Of a stretch of DNA of 64,000 nt, positions 27,701-37,194 are shown piece by piece (positions within the stretch are counted from its first letter, which is position 1; each line of letters starts with the position of its first letter). The position numbers and the translations under genes are program-made. Where the stretch lies: the NCBI GenBank assembly GCA_025267735.1, contig CM046304.1, positions 28,833,381 through 28,897,380 of the forward strand, written 5' to 3'. Source of the DNA: Mactra quadrangularis (taxonomy: Eukaryota; Mollusca; Bivalvia; Venerida; Mactridae). The notes beneath the pieces are model-generated. The model ran no database searches. It was not told the origin of the DNA and saw nothing but the letters and a program-made list of their open reading frames with translations.

Positions 27701-30700
27701 TGTATAAATAAATAATATATTAGTCATAATTAATTGTTTGTTATCAATAACACACTCAACAAACTCTGTTATCATATAGTTTTATATACTTAACATTGTT
27801 TGAACTTACATATAATATCAAAGCTAATCAAACAATTTACAATACATTGTACAAGATAAAATATCGCTTACATATCTTTTATATAATGTAGATTTTATCT
27901 GATTATAAAATACAGTGAAATATCGCAAAACAATTCACCTCCTAGTCACAACAACCTCTCAACAAGAATGATCTATCAATATCACTCGTCTCTAAAACAC
28001 GTTCAACTAACAGCCAGCTATCAATAGCTATCATCTCTCAATAAAAAACACGTTTCCATTTCTAATTGACAGCCTCGTCACATAATAACTGCCTCCAAAT
28101 AACAGTTACCTCTACAAAACATCTACTTATCGATAGAACCCACAACTCAAAAATGTCCAACTTTCAACAACAACTATTTATTAATTACAACCAACTTTCA
28201 ATGTTACCAATCTCTAAATAACAACCACCTCTTAGTTATCAAACCACCCAATAACAAGCCACCTATCAAATAACATTTATTTCTTAACAACAACCATATC
28301 TCAAAAACAACATTTCAATAATACCCATCTCTCAATAATAGTAACCGCTTAGTTATCAAAACACCCAATAACAAGCCACCTATCAAATAACATTTATTTC
28401 TTAACAACGACCATATCTCAACAACAACATCTCATTACCAAACAATTTCCAAAACTAACCACCCCTTAATATCAACTTACTGTTTATAGCAACCACATCT
28501 CAAAAGCAACATCTTTCAATATCAACAAGGGGCTCTTAACAGCAATCACCTCTTTAGCAACATCCTTTCAATAACATACATCTTAAAACAACAGCTACCT
28601 TGCTACATAAGTTACTCACCATAGCTGTCACTTTAATAAATGTACCAATCAGCTAGCATTAAATAGATAGTATTAAATAACAACAGGCTGTAGAAGAGGG
28701 GCTTGACTGTACATTCAACTAACTATACAGTTATACTGATACTACACGTCATAAGAAATTACATTCATACAGTTCCCTCGAAAAGTTCATTCAAAGATAA
28801 AAACTTAATCAGGTATACCGCAAGTAGTTTTAATGTAATTACAGCTTGTTCATGTAACAGTTTATATTATTGATATAGGGCTTATAATTTATATTGATGA
28901 ATTTTGAAAAAGCTCAAATTACTGTATGTTCCTTTTTATAATGCATACGTGTTGAAATCAGTATATCCTAGAAACAGGAATTTGTCGAAGGAATTTAGGA
29001 GGGCACTGTACATTCATAGATGTACATTACCACATGTACTTATTTAGAAAGGTGGTTTTTGGTTCTACATAACGATTTGAAATTTGTAAAAGACGTGGTC
29101 CATTATACGACTCATTTTTATTCAATCATATTTCAACTATCAATAACAATCCTGGCAACAACAACCACCTCTTAAAAACAGTCGTGTTGAAATGATAACG
29201 ACAATAAATTCATATTACCGAAGAATTAATCAATAAAAAATGCCATTCTAAACACCAAGCACCTCTTTGAAAAATCAAGTTTGTTCTTCCCGGATACAGA
29301 CCGGTGTAAAGTGACATCACCTTTATAATAAACACAAGTAGTTTCATTTATTACTTATTTGTTAGTACGATTCTTTTTTCACTAACGAAATAAGTAAACA
29401 TTAGTATTGCATGGATTAAATCGTTGACCAAGTCATACAATACAAAATATAAAAGAGTGAAAATGGTTTGTTGGTTAATCGGTCAGTGTTAAACCTGACC
29501 ACCCGGTCACTGACTTAAACTCTCCGGCCACAGTACTAGTAACTACAAGTCAGTAAATGCCCTGGTCATTTGATTTAAACTGAGTAAGCTAAAAATACAT
29601 TGACCGCTTTTAAAATACATATTTTTTTTAAATACTTAAAACTTTAAGTCACTGACCAGTTTATGTCGTATGGTCATTTTAAAAATTCAGTAACTTAATC
29701 GCTGGACTACGACCCCGGATTGTCTGACGTTATCAAGCTTTATTACGTGTGTTATGGAGTTAGGTATTAAGTCATTTTCATTGTTCAGTGCTTAGATTTT
29801 GGTTTTAGCAATTCATGTTTGACCACGGCAGCACATACCCTTCATAAAACACTCGACACCAGTGCAAGTTGCATGTAAAAGAGTGAATGTTTACTGGTTC
29901 TGGTGTTGAAAATTATAAAAAAACTCAAACCCAAAATAAACTATATGAAACCAGAAACACATTTCATAGACATTCAAATATTCATTTTCACCTTACGACT
30001 TTTCGTAACCTTTCAGTTTACTAATAAAACACTTACAATATATACTTTTTCGAACATTCTCCATGCTGAGACTTTTTGAGACTAAGAGCAATAAAGATAT
30101 ATAAATTAAGAAATTTATGCGAATGAATTCATTAGTAATTGATTTATAATCTATCAAATTGTACGGTTTTCAATCATAGTCCTTTAACTGAGGAAATACG
30201 AATGTTTATAGTACATTTATAATAACGAGATTAAAGTTTGAGCATAACTATATATTTGAGGAAAACCCTTTTCAGGAAGATTTTCCTTATTTGAGTATAT
30301 TCTTGAACATTACAAAATTGTGCTTAGAGCACAGATCGCAGATTCAGTACTCCAGGCATGATTAATTATTTACTATGAATATATTAATTAATTTTGTAAT
30401 TCATAACTAACATGATATTGTTTTAAAGCATGAATCATCAGGGGATCACCATGGTAAGTAAATGATGTGGAAAGATAGTTTCGAGAGTATGTTTGTTATT
30501 AAATGGTCCTCATTCCAGTATAATAATCCGGGGTCATTGAATGACTTTCTGAATATGATTTTTAAAGAAAAAAGACTTACCTAAATCATCGGCTACAATA
30601 AACAATATATGTGGTCTTGATGACGTCACCAATCTCATTGATGATGTCACACATATCCAAAACACAATTAAACTTTCAATCCGTATACCACTCATTTTCA

Positions 30701-30701
30701 T
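6585..30701 (-). CDS. ARSB-like: Arylsulfatase B-like sulfatase, 14 exons, complete
   Basis: The coding sequence is 1677 bases in 14 exons: 558 residues plus TGA, close to the 530-600 usual for the ARSB/ARSI/ARSJ group. Residues 1-28 form a signal peptide with a hydrophobic core. Residues 38-39 are the metal-binding Asp pair. C76-S-P-S-R80 is the sulfatase signature whose Cys becomes formylglycine. K130 and H132 (KWHLG), H217 (HSPLQ), D275-N276 and K293 (RGAK) match known sulfatase active-site positions, so catalysis looks intact. Three N-glycosylation sequons (N68, N139, N174) fit a secretory or lysosomal protein. The C-terminal third has the smaller sulfatase domain and ends in a [12 protein letters not shown] tail. 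Family members cleave sulfate esters, ARSB from N-acetylgalactosamine-4-sulfate in dermatan and chondroitin sulfate; the substrate here is not proven. Intron 1 is 10.4 kb and intron 2 is 5.9 kb. Two in-frame ATGs (30701, 30695) could start it. Confidence 0.95.
6889..7212. mobile_element. TTAA-type MITE, copy 1 (intron 13)
   Basis: Matches the 34.3-kb copy over most of its length (ggtactagttcacagattt, cattcagtgtctgtaattgt, tgcaagaaatatacaa). The left TTAA end is intact; the right end diverges after aaatctgtgaa. Confidence 0.7.
7486..7644 (-). CDS. ARSB-like: Sulfatase exon 13
   Basis: Encodes N449 (split) to K501 plus one base of D502. It ends in LQLFNLK, the usual LFNIxxDPxE strand whose second half opens exon 14. 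The N-terminal part is charged and family-variable. Acceptor TTCTTCAG, donor GTAAAA. Confidence 0.88.
8092..8300 (-). CDS. ARSB-like: Sulfatase exon 12: start of C-terminal domain
   Basis: Encodes R379 (split) to K448. [12 protein letters not shown] is the conserved start of the smaller domain. The middle ([20 protein letters not shown]) is basic and hydrophilic and does not match a conserved block that I recognise. Acceptor TTTCTAG, donor GTAAGT. Confidence 0.92.
8798..8909 (-). CDS. ARSB-like: Sulfatase exon 11
   Basis: Encodes N342 (split) to I378 plus two bases of R379. LDGIDQW is the conserved ARSB-group segment, followed by [10 protein letters not shown]. Acceptor CCTACAG, donor GTAATT. 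Confidence 0.93.
9257..9463 (-). repeat. tRNA-derived SINE, family 1 (in sulfatase intron 10)
   Basis: Same body and tail as the other family 1 copies, with a B box reading GGTTCGAATCTC on the minus strand. The tRNA head is truncated. It lies about 80 bases from exon 10. Confidence 0.75.
9542..9600 (-). CDS. ARSB-like: Sulfatase exon 10: HVTDWFPT block
   Basis: Encodes G322 (split) to T341. [19 protein letters not shown] is a conserved segment after the catalytic core. Acceptor TTGTAG, donor GTAAGT. Confidence 0.94.
9780..9919 (-). CDS. ARSB-like: Sulfatase exon 9: NGG and RGAK blocks
   Basis: Encodes N276 to N321 plus two bases of G322. [20 protein letters not shown] carries the second half of the Asp-Asn metal site and the active-site Lys K293; LWEGGTRVP follows. 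Acceptor TTCTAG, donor GTGAGC. Confidence 0.95.
10369..10466 (-). CDS. ARSB-like: Sulfatase exon 8: ends at metal-binding Asp
   Basis: Encodes G243 (split) to D275. MITAMDDAV and NLLVVFTSD are standard sulfatase core segments. D275 is a metal ligand, and its partner N276 opens the next exon. Acceptor TTACAG, donor GTAAGT. Confidence 0.94.
11069..11132 (-). CDS. ARSB-like: Sulfatase exon 7
   Basis: Encodes V222 to S242 plus one base of G243 ([20 protein letters not shown]). Acceptor ACTTCAG, donor GTAAGT. It continues the PLQVPxxY segment conserved in this sulfatase group. Confidence 0.9.
11585..11686 (-). CDS. ARSB-like: Sulfatase exon 6: active-site His
   Basis: Encodes T188 to Q221. The end [13 protein letters not shown] holds H217, equivalent to the conserved active-site His of ARSB. 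Acceptor TTTCAG, donor GTAATG, phase 0 at both ends. Confidence 0.94.
12061..12125 (-). CDS. ARSB-like: Sulfatase exon 5
   Basis: Encodes Y166 (split) to T187: [20 protein letters not shown], with the sequon at N174. Acceptor TTTATAG, donor GTAAGT, exon end in phase 0. Confidence 0.9.
13357..13463 (-). CDS. ARSB-like: Sulfatase exon 4: KWHLG block
   Basis: Encodes K130 (split) to H165. [20 protein letters not shown] is typical of ARSB-group enzymes, with active-site K130 and H132 and an N139-Y-T sequon. It is followed by the [14 protein letters not shown] segment. Acceptor TTTGCAG, donor GTATGT. Confidence 0.96.
14001..14156 (-). CDS. ARSB-like: Sulfatase exon 3: rest of the CxPSR signature
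   Basis: Encodes S79 to G129 plus two bases of K130. It opens with [19 protein letters not shown], the strongest sulfatase signature segment, and ends in GYSTHMVG. Acceptor TTTCAG, donor GTAAGT. Confidence 0.96.
15120..15420. repeat. Dispersed repeat with a 16-C run
   Basis: Starts with tgcggatctag and ends ggatccgcccctgg, so the ends are roughly inverted. Contains two gtttggaccccc-type blocks and an uninterrupted run of 16 C (15376..15391). Confidence 0.5.
17512..17888. mobile_element. Mutator-like MITE, 377 bp, exact 9-bp target duplication
   Basis: Inverted ends of about 50 bp (cattcggaacgacctcggcg on the left; the right end reads cgccgaggtagttccgaatg) carry only a few mismatches. It is flanked by caattaatc at 17503..17511 and again at 17889..17897. 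A 9-bp duplication with long inverted ends is typical of Mutator-like elements. No coding content. Confidence 0.85.
20025..20136 (-). CDS. ARSB-like: Sulfatase exon 2: up to the formylglycine Cys
   Basis: Encodes G41 (split) to S77, plus two bases of P78. The acceptor is TTTTCAG and the donor is GTAAGT. It contains the WNDVSWHN block and ends inside the CSPSR signature, so the active-site motif is assembled across a 5.9-kb intron. Confidence 0.95.
20232..20573. repeat. CpG-rich block with short inverted ends
   Basis: Far richer in CpG and cgtacg/ccgtacgg palindromes than its AT-rich surroundings. It is bounded by cagtcccat and atgggactg. Possibly a small DNA transposon; no clear target duplication is seen. 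It starts about 95 bases from sulfatase exon 2. Confidence 0.45.
21497..21783 (+). repeat. tRNA-derived SINE, family 1, near full length (intron 1)
   Basis: It opens with a tRNA-like head: A box tagcgtagttggtag and B box ggttcgaaacc, spaced as in a tRNA. The family body and a GCTACGGCGTTAAATCC tail follow. It is antisense to the sulfatase. Confidence 0.85.
23416..25303. mobile_element. Foldback transposon of TTTTTCACAA blocks, 1888 bp, exact 8-bp target duplication
   Basis: The two ends are perfect 58-bp inverted repeats beginning gttgaacctcatttttcaca. It is flanked by atagcact at 23408..23415 and 25304..25311. The arms are stacked blocks of ttttcacaa and ttgtgaaaa around cgcgtacg palindromes. 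Inside, at about 24240..24335, a second pair of end-like sequences faces inward (gaggttcaac, then ttgaacctc), so the element looks like two foldback units joined. The right half contains a degenerate ~30-bp repeat rich in ctatggat and gtaacataggatgctagg. No transposase is seen. An 8-bp duplication would fit hAT- or MULE-type movement. Confidence 0.85.
27305..27591 (+). repeat. tRNA-derived SINE, family 1, near full length (intron 1)
   Basis: Head with A box tagcacagtaggtag and B box ggttcgaatcc, then the common body (gttgacaataatgtcaagtt) and a tail of gacacggttttaaaccc. More diverged than the 21.5-kb copy. Confidence 0.83.
27940..28620. repeat. G-poor AAC/CTC tandem region in intron 1
   Basis: About 680 bp of degenerate caataacaaccacctctcaa-type units, with almost no G on the plus strand. 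A longer block (ttagttatcaaaccaccc...) is repeated with a period of 117 bp at 28232 and 28349. Confidence 0.7.
30581..30701 (-). CDS. ARSB-like: Sulfatase exon 1: signal peptide and metal-binding Asp pair
   Basis: Encodes residues 1-40 and the first base of codon 41. It begins at ATG 30701 (a second in-frame ATG is two codons later) and ends at a GTAAGT donor. The first 28 residues are hydrophobic and Ser/Thr-rich, as in a signal peptide. They include a small internal repeat (VTSS, then VTSS again) because the DNA repeats a TGATGACGTCA-like block. The [13 protein letters not shown] segment is the usual sulfatase N-terminus. Confidence 0.93.
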
Positions 30702-31921
30702 ATTGTCAATTTTATTATTTTTTTTATTATTATTTATATTTGCTCAAAAATGCCCTATTTTATCAACACTTGCACATTTTTATACTGTCCGTAATTTATC
30801 TAAAAAGTCTTTAATTTACTATTATTAATATTATATTTACTAATATTATTAATATTCAATATTTTTATCACTGTTCAAACGCTTGTCCAAAATTAATAAC
30901 ACTACCAATGTTAACAAAATAGTTCTCATTAATGAAATGCAACCACAAATATGAGGCGAATAACCTCGCTATATTACGTGAAATCGTTTATCAAACTGGT
31001 CCAGGAGATTAACACTAGTGTTACGCAAGCCTTCGTAATCAATATTGCTCTGTAGAGTTGTATGTCTTGCCTCTATACTTCAAAACAAAAACAGACAAGA
31101 CAAACACAAGCATGTATGCCTTCTCGTAAAAAATATCAAATTAGTTAATAACAAAGTGAATTTAAAAATATTATAGATTGCGATAAATTGCTTCAGACAT
31201 TTCAAAAATGTTCATGCATGTACAATGTACCACAAACCGCGAGTTATGATGCAGATATAACTAGCTTTCTATTGAAAAAAAACTGCTGTGAAATTTTGAT
31301 AACAATACTTCATTATGCACATTTGATCATATAGACATAAACGGGGAAGTTAAAGAACAAAGGAAGTATTCAACTTGAATGTAATAATGTGTGTGAACAA
31401 ATAAGTGAGAAGTTTTTAATTTGGTATTAAGTTTTAGGTTTTCATTAGGTTATGTCGATACTGAATCCAGTTTTTAAGGTATCAATTCACCTATTTACCA
31501 ATGAATGCTTAGTACACGCGGTCAGTGAATTCGAGGGTACGAATAGTAAGTTCAAAGGAAGCGTGTCTGCAAATGAATCAATGACTTGCATCATCAAGTC
31601 AATTAGTTTTCTGATTTCATAGTAGAAAAACATCTATATCGTATATGATAAATAATTGTTAGGTAAGTTAGAGCGCCGTTGTGGGCGACTCGAACTCGTG
31701 ACATATGAACATAGCTATTAATCTGTATACTTCACTGTACAGCAATGATGAATTATTAACTTTAATTATGAACAATTGTAAAACCACACCAGTCTCGGAC
31801 TACAGTTAAAGGTTATGTACACTGTACACACTGTGATGTTATAATCTAAATCATTAGAATAAATGTTGATATTTGTGGAACAGAGAAATGATACCCACAC
31901 CAGTATAGCAACGTACCAACT
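30702..31921. other. Sulfatase 5' flank; no gene seen
   Basis: Upstream of the sulfatase start on its strand. Very AT-rich, with attattaatatt-type palindromes near 30820..30870. No confident promoter element, CpG cluster or ORF is visible. Any non-coding first exon cannot be placed. Confidence 0.4.
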
Positions 31922-32132
31922 GCGTGTTCAGTAACGACTGTTAGCGAACGTTACGGGTACGAAACAACTCAACCCAAAGACAACTCAACCCGTGGATAAC
32001 TCAATTCAAAGTTGGACAACCCAATCCGTTAGTAGGGGGTTGAGTTTTCTCAGGTTGAGTTGTCTTTGGGTCGAGTTGTTCCGACCCTAACGTTACGAAA
32101 CGTTTTGGAACGTTCGGGGTAATTGAACAGGC
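31922..32132 (+). mobile_element. 211-bp inverted-repeat MITE, copy 1
   Basis: Starts gcgtgttcagtaacgactgt and ends with a diverged inverted copy (gtaattgaacaggc). The interior folds through acaactcaacccaaagacaa and its inverse, ttgtctttgggtcgagttgt. Confidence 0.72.
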
Positions 32133-32714
32133 TACAGTATTACTTTGTATACTTTCATACTAAGCATGAGTTTTTAAGGGGGGACAATAAAACGTTTAAA
32201 AGGGGGCAGATTAAATGTTTTATTAAAGTAATATTTATTCGTGTGAATTAAAATTCAGAGACGGATTTTTACGAAGTTTTGTAATAATTCAATCATTTTG
32301 AAATATATGTAGTATAATCAGTCAGTTACAAGAGTTAGAAAAGGCACCTATCGTAGCTTACCGCTATGCCTCAATATGTCAACTTTCAGTATGGTATCGT
32401 ATAGTTCGAGATATTCGGCGTTGTAAGGCGACACTTGAAAGATGTATTTAGCATACAAGTTAATACCAACTATTTAACAGTACGGTGTACGTGTACCTTA
32501 ATAACATACGATATATACGTATTCTGATATGACCTTAACTTTAACCGATAACACAATGACCTAGTACCCATGTTTCACCATTCATTAATCTAACATCAAC
32601 TAAGCGTTCCCTTTCCCAAGCATACATTTTGTATTCAATTAAAAGGTCAAATGCCTCATAAATTCTGATTTATTTAAGATTTGTTCAAAGTTATAGTTTT
32701 TCATTGCCATACAT

Positions 32715-32857
32715 GGGGCAAGTTGTCTTAACATATCGCTAGCTAGCGCTTTGTCCCTGTTACCCTTAATTCGATATCACATACTTATTCCTTTTGGTGT
32801 AAAAAGGGTATCAGGACACAAAGCGGTACGCAGCGATATGCTTAGACAACTCGCCCC
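32715..32857. repeat. 143-bp hairpin element
   Basis: The left arm ggggcaagttgtcttaacat and the right arm, ending agacaactcgcccc, are inverted repeats of about 44 bp with a few mismatches around a short loop. Possibly a minimal MITE; no target duplication is obvious. Confidence 0.6.
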
Positions 32858-33129
32858 TGATCTTTTTGCGATACTTTGTTATATAACAGCTCATTACAAT
32901 CTAAGGTTATGGGTCAATTAAGGATAGTTTCATTATAATCTCATTAAATAAATATACTTTACGCTTCAATAAACATACCGAGGTAGCGTACGCGGGATCT
33001 AAATTTAATTAGATTTGTCTCATTATAATACTATTACTTAAGTCTACAGACATCAATTATTTTCAAGCTCACCGACTTTACATCTATTCGCCCTGGTCTA
33101 GAATTTCTAGAATTTATTTACCAATATTC

Positions 33130-33560
33130 CTGGAAGCGCAGTTTGTCGTGCACTGGGATTTCGAACCTAGTTTCTTAAAGGGGTATCGGTTCGAAACCCG
33201 AGGCGGTTATACATTTCAGTCTATGAAATTAGTGGGTTTCCGGTTGCCCGGGACAACCACTTTTTAGTTTAGGCTGCTAAAATTTCTTTTGACAACAAAA
33301 TTCTGCATAAGATACAGTGGTTGCTCTTAAAACGATCTGATCGGACAACCATTTCATGACCTAATTTCGTAGACTGCATTTCCATGGAAATTTCACAACA
33401 ATGTCAATTTCCCTTTATTACTAAGGTATATAGAGAAATTGTCGACTTGTAGTCAGGTAGGTGGATGCTGGTTAGAGAGAAGGGTCCAGGAAAGCTAGCT
33501 ATAGGTAAGGTGCGCTGGCAGCCGTAAAATTATCATAATTTGTTGCGACACTCAGTTAAA
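33130..33560 (+). repeat. Diverged SINE, family 1, with internal insertion
   Basis: The head (gggatttcgaacctag, B box ggttcgaaaccc) and the distal body (aggtgcgctggcagccgtaa) match family 1. About 150 bases of unrelated sequence separate them (near 33225..33375). Confidence 0.55.
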
Positions 33561-34282
33561 CACGTGTTGTAGATTTGTTACTTTAAACGAATCCTATATA
33601 ACCACAAAACTTGAAAACTAACTTCTGAGGCATATTGACCTTGAAGTACGTTTGTGTCAAATTGAACCCCAAAATGAAATCTATTACAACCTATGACACA
33701 TTGACCTGTTAATGTGGAAATGACATAGCAGCAATCACAAGTTTATCAGAAAAATGTCTTATCAAATGTTTACTAAACGTGCCTTATCAGTCAACTTAGT
33801 GTTTTATTGACACAATTTAATACACAAATATATTATGATCAAATGTTTTGCATGTAATTGAATGAATCATTTATAAGTTCAATCGGTTGTTTTCATTGTG
33901 CGCTTATTTCCGATTTACATGTTGTTTAGTCATTAAAAATTTCAATCGGTGATTTTTATTGCGTGTTCATTTCCGATTTAGAACTCGGTCAATATAGTCG
34001 GTGGCGTAAATCTTGGTACAGATTTAAGACAAAAGTTTAGTACTCATGTTATATATAATTACTTAATGACCCCAACCACATGCCATATTATAAATCAAAC
34101 ATTTACTTGGCAATCAACAAACATGTAACTGTTTCATCAGTTCAATAAACCTTGGAAATGTGTGAGCTTGTGGCGAGTGTTTTTTGAAGAATCAATTGAA
34201 AATGATACAACAGATAGGAGTCTTATACATGTACGGTTATTAGAAGGCATGGCTTTCATTAAATGGTAACAGTACTGCGACT

Positions 34283-34623
34283 TTAAAGGTACTAGTTCAC
34301 AGATTTGCTTAATATCTTTCTATATTTTTAAAGTACCATTCAGTGTCTGTAATTGTGTCAAAAAATAATTCTTAATATTTTATGACAAACTGACCTATGG
34401 GTTGCAAGAAATATACAATAAAAGTCACAAAAATGCACTGAAAGTGTCTATACAGACATATGGGATTTTTGCTACTTGTAACAACATTTTGTAGTTGTTT
34501 GTCAATTTGCACTAAATTTTCATTATCGAAGCACTAATTTCCTGCTTCAAAAATGTTTCCATACAACGATAGTTTCAGAAAAGGTTGATATTTAAGTTGA
34601 AATCTGTGAATGAGTACCTTTAA
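34283..34623. mobile_element. TTAA-type MITE, copy 2, complete
   Basis: 341 bp with inverted ends: left ttaaaggtactagttcacag, right ctgtgaatgagtacctttaa, about 22 of 24 bases paired. The outer TTAA on both sides is the duplication expected of piggyBac- or Kolobok-type transposition. No coding content. Confidence 0.75.
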
Positions 34624-34639
34624 CATATTAAGCAGTTAA

Positions 34640-34825
34640 ATCCTACCGGAGTGAAACCAATACCTGAATAGGTTTTCGTATAGGGCGCTTATGGATAGGG
34701 AGATCCCGGTTCGAACTCTACTAGGCGTACTGCTAACTTCTTTTGGCAAGAAATTTACCTACAATTGTTCCACTACACCCAGGTGTAAATGGGTAATGAT
34801 AGCGATCACTTGCTATGAGGTGATT
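34640..34825 (+). repeat. SINE-like fragment, third type
   Basis: It has a B-box-like ggttcgaactc, then a conserved-looking body with ccactacacccaggtgtaa. This arrangement recurs in animal tRNA-derived SINEs, but no clear A box is seen. Confidence 0.4.
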
Positions 34826-35216
34826 ACAATGATCAAGGGGTTATCATACAAACTTGTAAAGTCGGCTGAACATGTACGATATATTGAAGCAGATTCGCAC
34901 GTTAACTTTATTAACGTTTTCAATGTTAAGGTGAGGCTATGCATGTATATACATAAGAACCCGTATAAGAATGTTAATCGCGGTGACGCTGTAAGTTTTC
35001 ATCTAATGCTAAGATGCATATATCTAGATCTAAAGATGAAGAAGACAGTAAAAAAACATTGAATCTGCCCCATACTGTGACATCTGCGTTAGAATGGTTA
35101 TTGTAATTGATAATTAAAGTCCCTACACCACGATGTGAAAATTGTTTTAATAGTATAGACAGTTGATAAAATAATAGTCATTATAGACTAAAGTCACTCG
35201 CCATACCATTTTACGA

Positions 35217-35520
35217 GCCGCCCGGCTAGCTCAGTTGGTAGCACGCAAGTCTACTAATCGATGGACTGGGGTTCGATTCCCGGGCGGGGCATACTTTCGT
35301 GGAGCTTGGTCATGAAATTATTACTACGGCCATTCTCCCTCCTACCAATGATTCTTTATTATGTAGGGTAGTTGTCAGTCACTGATGAAAGTATGTGCTA
35401 AGTAGTTGGTTAACAACTAAATCCAGAGATTTAGCCTTTCGAGGAGGAGTGAGTAGGTTGGCTGACCGCCGTTATATGACCTATATAATGTGTTACTACG
35501 GTGTAAAACCCGACAAAAAC
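35217..35520 (+). repeat. tRNA-Lys-like SINE, family 2, full length
   Basis: The head gcccggctagctcagttggt followed by ggttcgattcccgggcgg closely resembles tRNA-Lys, with paired acceptor ends (gcccgg and ccgggc). The body has cctaccaatgattcttt and gatttagcctttc, and it ends ctacggtgtaaaacccgaca. The long body shows that this is a SINE and not a tRNA gene. Confidence 0.85.
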
Positions 35521-37140
35521 AAACAAACAATACCATTTTGCATTGCCAAGTTAACAAAGCTTAACAAAGTGTCAACTTCTTTCGCCCAGGATCATGCCGA
35601 GCGCCTTTAGTTTAATCTTAAGCAGTTCGAGATAAAATCTATGCTGCTTGCAAATACTTGAAGTCAAATTAAACTTACAGTTTAACCGACCTTTATTTAC
35701 AAATGCACAAAATATAAACAGATTTTTACATAAGTTAGTCTGGCAAAGTTGTCTGAAATGATACACCACACATTTGTACCCATGCATGTACATCTATTAA
35801 GAGATTCTCGATTGATAACCTTGAGTACGAAAATGACATGTACTTATAATCGATGCTTAAAATAACATTGCTGTATATGTGCTATACTAGTCTTGATATA
35901 AGGGCTTTAATAATAAATGTAGTTTGAAATATTCACAATGCGTACGTTATATATTTTGAACTTACGTCTCATTTATAAATATAAACAGCAAATTGCTGTT
36001 ACAATCAATTATCATTTCAGATGTAAGAGATCCACTCGACATCTGTGTGTTTAGAGTGTGGTGTATACCCCACAGAGCACGTTATCTAAATTTGCTGAAA
36101 ATGTGAAAATTTCAAGTGCACATTTTGAACTCGTAAAGCGCTGATTCAGTTTATCATTTGTTTTTATCAAAACTATTACAATCAATCTTTATCATAACTT
36201 ATACTTTAAGCAAATGCACATTAGATTTATCTCATATGATAACATTTAATATTTCATGACTCAGAATTTAATATTTAGCGAGATATACAATGGTTTATGC
36301 TTTGTTGTATTACATCGGAAATGTTCAGTTCAAGTTCATAATTTAAGCGCGTTTTTTGGGGGGGGGGGGGCGGGGGTCAAATTCTCGCACCGGTAACATC
36401 AAGCGTTGCTATATTAACCTCCAATAAGGGAAGTAATCGATGCAGACATTTGATTGCTTACTATTTTTTGAATGACTGTCCGTATATTGTTAAAAGGGAG
36501 ACTGCCATTTTTGTACTTTCTACTTACAAACTATTCACGATTTGTATTGAAACTCAAACCATGATTGCTTTATAGTATTTAAGTCTTAAAAGTCGTCAGA
36601 TTGAATTTGTTCAGATTTTTTTCAAATTTTTTTCAGATTTCATTCTTCAGAATGTTATTTCATGTCATATACATGTATTTACATCTTCGGTCATTTTGGG
36701 ACCTAGCTATACAACGGACATAGAACGTGTTTAGTTTTGTACAGAAAGGTCAATGTCTCATGCTAGTGGTCTGATATATTTTATGCTAATTTGCATAAAT
36801 AATTTACAAGAAGTAAATATTCATAATGGCAATGTTATGATTATATGTTGATAGAAAGGCCACTGTCCTATTTTTACGTCAAAAGCACTTAGTATCATTT
36901 AAACATTGCAATTACATACAGTATAATAACATTTCTTAACATTTAGATATGGGTCATTTTTAGGTTGTTGACCGTTTGTATATATCATTTCAGCAATTTA
37001 TCCTCAGTTTCACTCAGTGTGGCTTGTACTTAACATTTAACTAGTTCACCTATTAAACATTCTCGTACCCAGAGATTATTAAGATTTTTGATCGAAAGTC
37101 GAAGCGTTCCGAATTGCTTCTCGTTTTATAGCTTGTGAGA
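35521..37140. other. Intergenic, no gene seen
   Basis: AT-rich sequence with no supported gene. It contains a run of 13 G followed by C and five more G (36358..36376). Confidence 0.45.
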
Positions 37141-37194
37141 GCCGATGGCACACTGCATTTCCGTAAGAAAACAAAGAAAAAAGCATTGAAACCT

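Larger units (their letters stand above)
20137..30580 (-). other. Sulfatase intron 1 (10.4 kb)
   Basis: Separates the signal-peptide exon from the catalytic exons. It holds a CpG-rich block with cagtcccat/atgggactg ends (20232..20573), two family 1 SINEs, the 1.9-kb foldback element and a G-poor AAC/CTC-type tandem region. No other gene is seen. Confidence 0.85.

Noticed and set aside
34691..35062. 123-codon open frame
   Set aside because: It starts inside a SINE-like fragment and has no recognisable motif or splice context.
35217..35290. tRNA-Lys gene
   Set aside because: The tRNA-like head is followed by a long body and tail shared with several other copies, and the anticodon region does not form a clean stem. 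It is a SINE.
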